NCBI GenBank assembly: GCA_024138025.1
Contig: JAMXBD010001446.1
Span: 62,001 to 126,000 of the forward strand
Reading direction: 5' to 3'
Source of the DNA: Combretum micranthum
Lineage: Eukaryota; Streptophyta; Magnoliopsida; Myrtales; Combretaceae
DNA: 64,000 nt
Shown: in pieces, positions 46,601 through 58,800 of the stretch
Numbering within the stretch: the stretch's first letter is position 1
Layout: each line of letters starts with the position of its first letter
Notes under the pieces: generated by a model
Databases searched by the model: none
Seen by the model: the letters and a program-made list of their open reading frames with translations, nothing else
What the model was told of the DNA's origin: nothing
Position numbers and translations under genes: made by a program

Positions 46601-48080
46601 TGTCATCAGTTAACATTAGGGTAATTATGATTGGTCTATGTCCTAGTACATATTGTTTATTTGTAATGGAAAAGTGATACATTTTCACCTACATCACATA
46701 ACACGTGAGGAATCTCAACATTACCTAAACATATAAGAATCAAATATCTTCTTTGATCCGTTAGCTTAGAAGGTGATTTTCTATATGTCATAATGTCAAT
46801 TCTATCCTCCAATACAAAACTATCCCCCATTCTAAGTTCAATTCCATCCCATGGCAAAACTCACTAAGAATCTTATTGTAAATTAGAGGTTGTTATCAAG
46901 AAGGGGTTTCCTCTTATTTCCATCAATCCAAAAAGAATTTACAAATCTAAGATATTAACTCTTGTTTCTCTGAATTGTCAATGAAATGTGGTAAAAGCAT
47001 AGGGGAACTTTTTTATCATACCTTCCTCTAGAGTTTTTTTCATGGGTTGCATTTAAATCTTCTTCACAACTCCTTTTAATCATTTTTTTTTTTTTTTGTA
47101 ATTTTCACTTTACAATCTTAATTTTTACCATTATCATTTTCAATTGTGTAAAGAACAATTTTATCATTGCTTTCCTTTAAATTTTGTAAAGTCTTGCTTT
47201 CATGATTTTCCACTCTCTTTATACTCTTATCCTCACAATTCTTTTCATGACAATATTCTAAGTCAAATTTTCCTTGAGGTTTGATACTATTTCCCTCTTT
47301 ATAAATCTTATCCAAAAAAAATCAATTTATATCTCAATACATTCTTCATCATAACGACTTTCGTTTTCTATTACTTCACTTTTCTCACCATACAAATACT
47401 CTCCATTGTTGTCAAGTTTAATTATAACTACAATGTTAATATTATGACCTATAACTAACCACATACATCAACAACTCAAATTTGGATTTGAAACTGGCAA
47501 ACCTATCATAGCTCAAGTCTAAAATCATTTCTAGGTAAATATCCCACACAAATATTCTTTAATTTTGAAGTGAGTGTTGTGGTACCTCAGTTGGTAATTT
47601 CATTGTTTTTGGTTGAAAACTAGCTTAGTCTCTCCACTATAGGTGAGATTCTTCAAACATTGGTTGAAATATATGTTATTAAGTGCCCTATTGAATTTAT
47701 GGATGGAGTTTTCTTATTCAAGGACATGGCAACTATCACGAAAGTGTCTCTTAACACATTTATCACAAGCAAGGGAGAGATCTTACAATAAATAAATATT
47801 GCTTTCTTACAAAGGTGACAATTATATCTATCTTAGCATTGATCATGCCCATGCACCCAAGCTCTTGCATACCATTAACCTCTGTGATAGTTATATGATA
47901 TCATTTCTTAATGAGTTCTTCACTAAATGGTTATTTTCTACAAATGAGTGATTATCCATTGAAATGTTTGCATAATCAACTAACCAAGCAATGCAGGTGT
48001 TGGCAGCTTATCAATAGTGTTGCAACTCTTTATAGCTATCTTAAGCTTCATAAATTAGCTCTTCATCAAACTAAATGAAA
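46601..48080 (-). pseudogene. Decayed Ty3/gypsy-like retrotransposon trace (gag and protease)
   Basis: The minus strand at 46857-46657 reads ICLGNVEIPHVLCDVGENVSL, which resembles the retropepsin region of plant gypsy elements (usual form ALCDLGASVSLMP), with the DLGAS core changed to DVGEN. Continuing downstream, RPIIITLMLTDDTVS resembles the following LxLADxTV stretch. Near 48070-48000 a broken ELIYEA...YKELQ resembles gag. Stops and frame changes are frequent and no LTRs were found. The assignment rests on short stretches only. Confidence 0.35.
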
Positions 48081-51000
48081 CTTGTAATGTCATTTCATAA
48101 TTTATAGGTTCTAATTTGATTCTTAGCAACTGAGTTGCAAGTATAGGTACTATTTTATTTTATAGATCGTACATATAATATCAACAAATGAACACAAGCT
48201 CCTAAAATTTGATGTGTGGTGTTATTTAGGTTAATGGTCATTTTGATACTAATACTGGTCTTGAAACAGTGACATCGGTAATATTGTTTATAACACCTCA
48301 TACCTAAACAAGATATAATAACTAGGTTTTATGTATGTAGGCATTTGGTTTGTTGCATTGTTATATTTGTATCATGTGGGTTATGGTATTTGCATTGCAT
48401 TTACCTAATAATACTTTGCCAAATTTTGTAGCTCATCTGTTGCATAACTCAATTAGAAAACATATATGAAAATATCGATAAAGAAGATGAAAAGTTACAA
48501 GTTTCTAGATCCTAGTGTATACTTTCCAAACAATAACAGATACATGGTGAATTTGTAGCAGCTAATATGATGTAGCATAATTTAAATACGAATTTTATCA
48601 ATAGTATAGAGAATGACATGTACTACTTCATTTTTTCTTTTAAAGGATAATAATTGACTAGTTTTAAACAACTCTAAGTTCTACTTTGTCTTATTTTTCA
48701 AAAAACTGGGTTGTGTCGAAAGAAATGTTTCATCTATTTGTGTATCACATAGAAATAAGTTGGTAAGAACAAATTAGTTTATTATATTGATTTATTATTC
48801 AGATTGGTTTGATATCACAATTTTATGCTTATGGTATCAAAGTATTTTTATGCATATCATTTTATCCATACCCATTTAACCCCAAAAAAGTTTTTAAAAA
48901 GCAAGTTAAGTTGAAAGTTTCAACCCGTTTAATATGTGCACTATTTTGCTCACTTCACCTAACTACATATTAAAGTGGACTAATCTGTAGCTCATACAGA
49001 GAAAAAAATGTTACTACCATGACTTTGAATTTTAACTTTATTTTAACCATTGCTTTCTTAAATAGCCATAGAATCTTTTTTCTTTTTTTTTCAATCTTAG
49101 AATCATTTTCAAGTTGCTCCATTCATCTATTAGTTTTTTCTTTTTTTTTTAAGTTCAAATTCTATTTCGGTTTTTAGAACTGATAAGCTAGTTTCATTCA
49201 AGTGGATTAATCCTATGATTTTGAGCAATAGCTAATTTAAAGTTGAGATGTTAAATTTTTCAAAGCTAGTTCTATTTTTAATGTATTATAATGATACCAA
49301 TTACAAAAGTGTACATTTAAAACCATTAGTCTGATTTATATTGACAACTGAATAAGGACAATTAAGATAATAACTCAATCTAGCATTACTGAATAATCGC
49401 TATAACAAAGAAAAATATGTAAGTACAGGAAATTATCAGATTTTCTATTTTGAAATAAGATATTAATCTAATAAACCCTTGAATTTTAACTCTAATAATA
49501 AAATTGGATAAATTACAAATATATCCCCAATATGTAATTGAGAAGTTAAAAAAAAAAAAAAAAAAGAAGAAGAAAGAAAACCCTTAGTAGGGTGGCAAGA
49601 TGGTCAGCAGGGGTGGATCGAAGGGGGCAGATATTCCTCCAAGCTAGGAAAAAGTTAACTTTTCGAATTTTTTAAACAAGAAAAAAATATATGTATTATA
49701 TACATTACAAAAAGCATATAATAATACAAATATGAAGATAGTTAGTGATTAAACATTTGGTTTCTTTTATCCATGAGGTCATGGATTTACATCCTACAAG
49801 TACATTCTCTTTTTCTCACTCCCACTCTCACTTTTTTTTTTAACTTTTTTTCCTTTCACAATTGCTAATAGACTTAAATTCATTTAATATAAAATTATAT
49901 TTAACTAATTAAATTTCTATGAACAACTATTTTTTATTCGTAATACACTACAATTAATAATTTTATTATTCATATTATAAATGTTATCATTTTATCACAT
50001 AAAACATTTCCAAATAACATTAATTAAATCATGTATTAACTCGATATTTAATTGATAATTAATCTTCAAGTAATATGTATACAATATGTTACTAAATGTA
50101 GTAAATATCATTTATTATTTATTGAATGATTTTTTGATACTTATGAAGTAAGAAAATATCACGGTTAAATTATTAATAAAATTTGTATACATATAAAATA
50201 CAATATAATTATAATACTAAGCGGATACATATAGATAATCTAGTATTAACTTAATTAAAATCCAATCTCCTCTAGTCGTATCATCTTCTGTCCTTGATGG
50301 TTAGCTTACTTAATCCACCATTTGAAGATGAGTAAGTTGGGCTAAAGCAGGTTGTTAGCTTTCCTGGTCAATGTTAATCGCAACAAGCAATTTAAAAATG
50401 TGACTTTGGTTTGTGGATGTAATAAATCATAGAGCTATAAAATTAGAAGTTAAAATGACGTGAAATATCGCTTGCAATGGGGCAATAATCAGAGGGTGCT
50501 CTTCAATTTATATTGGTCGTTTTCAAATTATTTATTATTGTGAAATAATTCAAATGGCGTTTCGGCAAAAAGTCACCTTTTTCTTCTTGGAGAGATACCA
50601 ATGAAATTAGTAGAGGGATAAGCCCATTTTGAATTTTTTTGCCAAACTTGATTTATTTTTTTTTTTTCAAAATGAATTACTTGAATGAAATTAATTATGA
50701 AATTGACTCGCAGATCCACTCATTGGAGATTTATAACAGCGGAGCACATAGTTTGTATTTTCTACATTCGCAACGGCTGCTCCATATGCAATGTGAACAA
50801 GCGCAAAAGTTAAACATCTGGAATAGCTGAACCGTATGCATCTTCATCGTGCACGACGGTAAAACACACGGCACTGACTCGCACCCCAAAGTTGACAACT
50901 CCTCAAGTCAGGTCTGAACTGGGACTTGACCACGGCAGGAAGTTTGGTGGATCTACACGAGTCCATTTCCATAGATCCATCTGAATCGACAATTCTAAAA

Positions 51001-52818
51001 AGGTCCATCTAAATAAAAATAAAAGATAAAAAATAGCAATTATGGCATGATTTTTTGCTTACTAAAAGGTGGGAATTTCTTTTTTTTTTAAAAAAGGATC
51101 GGACTTGTTTAAACCCTCTCCATGCAACAGCCGGTCCACAGGTCTAAATAGCCTTGCTATTAAAACGAAATAGTTCCGAATCCATGTTTTGCGGACCCAA
51201 CAGGTGGATCTAGTTCGAACCAATCTGCTCCGGGAGATGTCTACCTCAAAGATGCACAATAGCCTTGAACTTGCATTTTTCTCACATGTAATGTGCCTAC
51301 ATATTCCTATTTTTAATCTCCAAAATACGAATTCAATGATTTATTTTAGTAATTAATTTACCACCTTTCCTATTTTGGTAACTTTTTAGATGAGTTATCT
51401 TGATCTAGCACCTACCCAATTATATTTACTAGTAGAAGCTTGGAATTTGTTGTCCTAAATATATGTTATATTTTTGTATCCGCAACCAAATACTTGTCAC
51501 GTGTTAAATAAACTAAGAAAAAATAATCTATAGTAAGCAGTAATTATATTCCATAATATATGATAAGTATTTATTTGCAGGTCAGAAACAAAACATTTCC
51601 AGGATAACCTGTTCATATAACATGGATGACATGTTTCAACATATTCCATATGATGTACTGGCCGCTGTGCATCATACCTTTGATTATCCAATTCAAAAAA
51701 TATAAAAGAAACCATAAATTACAAACACGAATACATACGTACGTACGAAAAAAACAAAAAGTAACTCAAATAAGAATATATATACGTAAACATACTTTGC
51801 TGTGTTTTCTTTGCTTTGTATTTGTTTTATAGGTTTGTATTTTACATTTTGCAAAATTAATCCCAAATAATATATATATATATTATATATATATGGACTA
51901 GGTGCTATAGTGACGCAGTAGTTCTTACTTTTCTTTTTTTTTTAAATAATGGTCACTTATATTGGATATAAATTAGAATAATAAATGCCAGTAGTGTTTG
52001 ATAATTTTATTTTCTTTTTGCAAGTTATCGATATAAGATTACGCCTAAATATAAATAAAATATGATATATTATATGAATCAATTACAATTCACAAGTTGG
52101 GACATGCAACACAAGAACTAAATTCAGTCATGTTAGGTCGATTTAAGGATTAGTTTGTCAAGGCTAAAAAAAAAAGAAAAAAGTAAAAAAAGATTAGTTT
52201 GCCGATTGTTGGATAGTCAGTTTAGTATCATTTTAATTTTAGTTTCAAATTGAATCGATATTAAATCGAAACAGCTATAATATCAATAAAAAACTAACAA
52301 TTTTAATCATAAATTGACCAAACCGAATACTGAAAGTTACCAAAATAAATTTGATACAAATAAAATTCCGACAATCCAAACAGCAGCAACGACAAGGATT
52401 AGTACAACAGTTCATTCCACTATTTGATCAATTTGTATGGTCACATTCCCAGTTGAATACTCATAATATATTTCCCATCGGCCTCCAATCATCATTTTTC
52501 TTCCTCTATATTAAAATCCTTTTCATTGACTATTACATCAATTATAAGCTTCCACTATCAAGTTGCCATAGCACGTTGCATAAATTATGAAACGAAATAT
52601 TCCAAGGAATGGTGCAGGAAAAAATACACAGAAACCTTGAGAATGATTTTTATTTTATCCAGATATATACACAGTGCACAAGTAAAAATAAAATCTTTGC
52701 TTCGCCCAGCTCAGCTTTATGTCCATGCTAAATATAAGATAAAAGGAGAAAAATGAAATCCGTTAGAAAGTTGGAGTTGGACTTTACTCCCCTTCTGTTT
52801 ATAGTAAACATGTAGATT
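48081..52818. other. Intergenic DNA between the gypsy trace and the fibrillin gene
   Basis: No gene recognised. A-rich run near 49550-49580. The stretch 49735-49800 (TTAGTGATTAAACATTTGG, then GAGGTCATGGATTTACATCC) looks like the A- and B-box part of a tRNA-derived SINE, but poorly preserved. The part nearest 52818 probably contains the fibrillin 3' UTR (minus strand); a minus-strand AATAAA lies near 52650. Confidence 0.4.
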
Positions 52819-55800
52819 TTAGCTCTCATACTCCAGGATGGGTTCTGCCATTGCAGTAGGAACATCCAACCTCGTAAGAACTTCAGGCACTCCAGCAGTA
52901 TTCCTAATTATCTGCAACAAGCAATGGCAAAACATTAAAACGCATAGCAAGGTCCTGTTCCTATGTACACTACAAAATGCCAAGCTTATCCAGCAAGTTA
53001 AATCTGGGAAATCTTATGTTCAACATCTTAATCTCGACCGTACCTTCCATTAAATATCCAGGCAGAATAGGCCAATAATATGGTTCAGGTAGAGTTTTAA
53101 TATTTGTGATCAAAGGTCTGGGATTTTATCCTCAATCCCAACCTACGGGAGAAGAATTAAGTTCTGCAGAGCAAAATATCATTCCAGTAATGAATAATCA
53201 GAAATCTAGATCCCTAACATTTTATGGGTCCGGGTCTAATCCTCAATTAAAGAAGCATCAAGCATTGTATATCTTACCATCCCACCAGCACATAGATGGA
53301 TTGGAAAGTTCAAATTTTCTTTTCAGACTGATTACAAACAGGTAGTATCGGGAGTATCTACCAAGAGAAAAGACTGTTAAAAGAGTTTTTTTATATATCT
53401 TTATAGTAGGAAATAAGTATCTCTAAAATAAGAAAATAAATATTTATTTTTGTTATTTTCTGAGTTATGATGCATTTTAGGAGATACTGTTAGACACATT
53501 TCTGTCTCTTATTTAGCAAAAGCATTATCAGGAAGCTTATACTTCTTCTGAAGAAGGAATAAAGCAAAGAAAAACATGTTATTTTTGAAGTTAGTCTATA
53601 GCAGTTATCTCTGTCCAATTGAAGGATTCTCTACTTAGAGAGCTTTCAACCCACTTTACTTTTAACTTGACATCTAACCCATACCCATGACAACTCGGAA
53701 TCAAAGCCAGTAAGACTGATTTGATGCGTTTCTTCAACAATACGAGCAAGACGAGCAAGACCAAGCAAGCAAGAGGATGAAAGAAAAACCCTAAGTCACA
53801 TTTGGTACAAAAGAATCCTCTGAAATGGAATGGATTTGAATCAAAGGGATGAGATAGAATGAAATTGAATCGAATGGAATGAATAAGAGAATGAGAAATT
53901 CATTCCTATATTTGGAAATACCACAGAATAGAATGGAATAAAGTGTCTTATTTAAAAAAGAATGCCCTTAGTAACAAATATAAATAATAAATATGCGGTT
54001 GAATAAAAAAGTAATTTAAATAGTTAGCATTAATGAGAGAAAAAAAGAAATCACAATTCCACTAACTTAAAGGCAAAATTGGATTCCCCCTCAAAACCCA
54101 AATTGTCAATTCTTGGGACTTGCAGTTCTAGCTTTTAAAAACACTTCTAAATATAGGGATGGAAATGAAACCCAGAATTACAATTTTGTTTTAGTCCATT
54201 CCCACATTCCAAACATAACATAAGAGCTGTAGTTGCTAAGATAACTGAAAAGCTGACCCTGCTGGAGGTTAGGATGGAACTTTCTGGTCATTTTGGTGAA
54301 GCAAGTGTCAGAGGCAGAGAAAAGTCAGATGGCTGCTAACTACCACATCCACCCTAATCCAGTGGACAATGACCCAATGAAAGATGACATTGCAAGGCAT
54401 AAAATGGCTGGTGACAACATCATAAATAACCATGTTGCCATGGATTGTTTCTCCTTGCAATGATGCAATGTGCAACAAACCAAAGCGAGCAAGCCATCAT
54501 GCATCCATCCATGCTCTTACAAGAGGGTAAACAACCTACTTGACCCACACAAGCTGTGCCATCTTCTTCAGCGTCATCACAGCCAAAGTTGTCCTAATAG
54601 AAGATTTGAATAGTCTTAAGTTCCCCATTGTACCATGCTAAATTTTTCCACACATCAATATAAATATCAACTGATGCTTTCATGGGCAGCCACCACCATT
54701 TCTAAGCAGCAGATATTTCCTTTTAAGTCAAGCAATTACTTGAGCTTGAGAACAAGCCCATTCATAGAGGCATGGAATGCTAGGAGGAGAAAAGAATCAC
54801 TGTGGAGTAGGAACATAAAAATCTATCCTTGCTATTTTTTATTTTTGATCTATTTGAAAGACCTTGTTAGATACATTTGTTGTTTTTCATATTTATGGAA
54901 AGCAATATTGTGTGTATATTTTTTTCTTCTTGAGAAGGAATGATGCAAGCAGGAAAAGTTGTCTTTAAAGTAAGTCTAAAGTAGTTTTAAGGGTAGCCAG
55001 TACTTTATGTGATAAAATGAATCCCTCTAGTGTGTCCTCAATTCTAGGATATCAAAGGATTCTCTCCTCAATGAGTCCTCAACACATTTTACAAGAAAAT
55101 CACCCTTAGTTAGATCTCTAACCCAGATTCATAACAGATAGTACTAGGAAAGAACTTACAAGTATTTCTTCATCGAGGTAAGAAATCATGAAAAGCCTCT
55201 GGAAAGTCCCACCTGATAACATTGCAAAGAATGACATCATATGAGGCAGGGAGAGACTAAGAGAAATTACATAATTCTTATTGACATAATAAAAATATAA
55301 TCAAACAAATAATGTAAAATAAGATGAGCAAAATTAAATGAGAACTTGCTACATTTAGAGGACCTTGAGAAAAAAAAAAAAAAGGCTGTAGCAAGAAAAA
55401 GTTTGAAGTAGTAATAGCATATTAATGCTTACTTAAAGGAACTTTCAATCCACTGGTAATAGCATCTCTAATAGGAACTGGAAGTTGTTGCATGGTATTT
55501 GCTGCCTGTCCAATGGCACCTTTTAACTGTTCTGGCACTGTTTCTTCAACAACTGTTGGCATCTCAAAAACTCCTTCAATGTACTCCTCTTTCATCCGAA
55601 GAGGCCCTTCCACAGATAATTTGGTGGAAAGAATGAATTTGCTTTCTACCTGGAGAAAAATAAGAAATTTATCAGTTCACCAACAACTGTCAAGGTCTAA
55701 CATCCTGTTCACGAAAAAGGCAATTTGAAATCCTAAAGACAATTATTTTTAGATCAAGCCCCACTCTAAAAGTTGAGAATATAAAGATGCGAATATACAT

Positions 55801-58800
55801 TTGTTACTCCATAGGTCCCAATTCTTAGATCCTAATAAAGAGAGGAATGAAAATTCAGATGAATTTGGAGTAACAAAGCCATAAGTTTTATCATTACTTT
55901 TAATTGAAATTAACAAATAAGGCCTGTACAGAATATATTGTAAAATTGGTTTTCTTGATGACCTCTTGTCAAAAATCTTTCTTTAGAGAAGTGACATCCA
56001 AAAGATGAAGAAACCTTCATCACAGAGATAATGTTATCTGGATAATTCAAAACACTGCTTTTAGGGAAAGTCTTCCCAATTCCCCTTTTTAAGGCCAGTT
56101 AGACTAGGCTTGCTAAACTAAGAATGCCTTGACTCATTGCAGCGTCAAAGAGTTCAGAGGGGACAAAATTCAACACAAGCACCAGAACATTAGATGATTG
56201 ATAAATTGCTAATTAAGTTTGATCACCAGATAGAAATTGGTGATATACCAGAAACATGCAGATGGACTTGGTTCATTCACCAGTTCATTTAGTGATCAAA
56301 TGAGAGAACGAGTAAAGAGGAAGAGGAAGAAAAGAATATAAGGTCAACAATGGGTAGTTCTAAGAAAGAAGACTTGAACTCTTGGCACATAATTGCTTTA
56401 CCATAATCCAAATTAATATCTTGTGCAACTGTTTTAACTATTTCTATGAGTGAAGATAGACATCATTTTTAATGGCCAGCAACAGATGAATAGCTTAACG
56501 ATGGGAAGAGTGCTTCAAACGAGAGATCATATCTAGAACAGAAAAAATAGTGTTATCAGCTTCCTTTAAATTGTGATTTAATGCCTGCCTCAAGTCTTTA
56601 AAATTCATATCTAGAACACAGCAATAATATTATCAGCTTTCTTTAAATTACAATTTTAACGCCTGCCTCAGGTCATTTAAATGGTCTTACGACAAACAAA
56701 CGGTGGCTAATGGGACTCACTGAGTTTAGAAACATCAGCTTGGCTGTAATCTTTGCATAACTATCTTTGATTAAAACATCCATCTTTGAGAGATTAGCCA
56801 AAGATGTGGGAAATCTCCTGCCAAGCAAAATAGGTTTCTGGTATAAGAAAATGATGATTGGTAAGACTAAGGACAAAAACCAAACAAGAGATGGTATGAA
56901 TTCATCCAAATGGAAATGGAGACTGGAATCAAAGAACTCACTCAAATATCAATCTAGCAGCAAGTAGCCCAGGGCTTCCTGAACCAAACCACTCAAAATT
57001 CCACTGACCTTCCAAATATGGTGACCTGGGTTGCTGAACAAACAAATAAATGCATCTCCCAAGGAACATAATGAAAATGATAGTGTTTAAAAGCACCTAC
57101 GTTGTTGGCCTAGGTGTTGGATTCAGGCGCTCAAGACCAATTATTCTTTCATTGACATCAATCCGCTGCATATCAGTTGTCTTCCCAGTTACTAGTGACT
57201 CAAATCCTCCAGAATCTTTAAACTGCAACAACATTAGAAAACCAAAGTACAAACATCATTTTGTTAATAGTAAAACCTGTAAAGCCAGATTATGTTGAAA
57301 TGTGAATGTCAATTAACAGCAATTTCAGCATTCGCTATGTGTGTCATCACATGCAAAGCTAATGAACACATAGTAGAAAAGGTAGCATAAAATTTATTCA
57401 GAATATGAACCATTCTGTCTGATATAGCTCTTGAAATTTTAAGATTTTCAAGAAAGCAAAGAAAGACCCATATCCAGCCCAAAAGGATGCTGCCAAAACC
57501 AGCAGCCAGGCATAAATATGCCCTAAGGGATCATCAGAAGCCTTAACTTCAAATTCATCATATCAAGTATAGCCAACACCCAGCATTTTTCAGTGAATAA
57601 CTGAAAAATAAGGCCTTCTTAAGCAAGCCTACTATGAATCATTATATTCTAAATTGCCTTTCAATTTCAAACAGTGCTAAGATGTCCTGCATGTCCTATC
57701 TTCTCCTGGATGCAGTAAAAGCAGCTCCTAGGAAGTGCACAAAATAATGCATATCCATGATGCGAGCAGGAAATTGATCCTTTTAACTCTACAATACAAA
57801 TCTTGCAAGAAGTAAGAACAGAATGTAGTTGACAGTCTCAGAGTCCCCCAGCAGATGAGGTAACAAACATAGAGATAAAACAGATTCAAAAACAAAATGG
57901 TATAATGAGAGCTTCCTAAAGGCAGATGGCACAGGTCCAGATCAAACACCCAAGGCAGTGAGTTTTTATAAAATATAGAACTATTATGCACAAAACACAT
58001 GAATAATGCGATTTAAATATAGCTTTATGAAATTTTTCAAAATTGCAACATTTTCTTTTGTTGGAAATTTTTATCATGGTTGGCCTAGTCCAAGTCTTCA
58101 ACATCATCCAGGGAAGAGCAGGGCTTCAAAAAAATGCTTGGGCATGACTCCATTCGGGCAATAGAGTGGGCCCTGATAATAGAGAAGTGCCTTTCTTGTC
58201 AACAGCCCTAAGACAATTTAACTTGAGCATTTCTCTTATTATATATAGCTATCCATTTTTTCTTATTTAACCCACATGGGATTTTCTCCAAAGGAATTTT
58301 TCGAACACTCTCGCTCAAGTCCAACTAGCCTAACCCAGTTGTGACTTGCCTTCAATTCATGAGCCTAGGCTTGTATGTACTTCATGTAGAGCCTCAAGAG
58401 GCCATATGTCCATCATCATCATCTTCATATCCTAGGCTTGTGCTTCTCGAGTCTCAAAACCCTTAGGTCTACATCATGTGCCTGGGTCTCCCTCACTGAG
58501 CCTTCTTCCTTTGGGCTTTAAGTCTTGGGCCACAAGACTTCATCATTATTATATTTTTGGTTTCTCTTAGCGGCAATTGCCAAGTTTCTTCTTCATCACA
58601 TGAACTTGGACCCTCCATCATAGACTGCCATCACAAGCCAAATCTTCATGGGCCGTGAGGCCATATGGGCTCTAATACCACTATTAGAAATTTTTATCAT
58701 GGTTGGAATGGTTGGCCTGATCCAAGTCTTCAATATCATCCATGAAAGAGTGAGTCTTCAAACTAATGCTTGGGCATGACTTCATTTGGATTAGAGAGTG

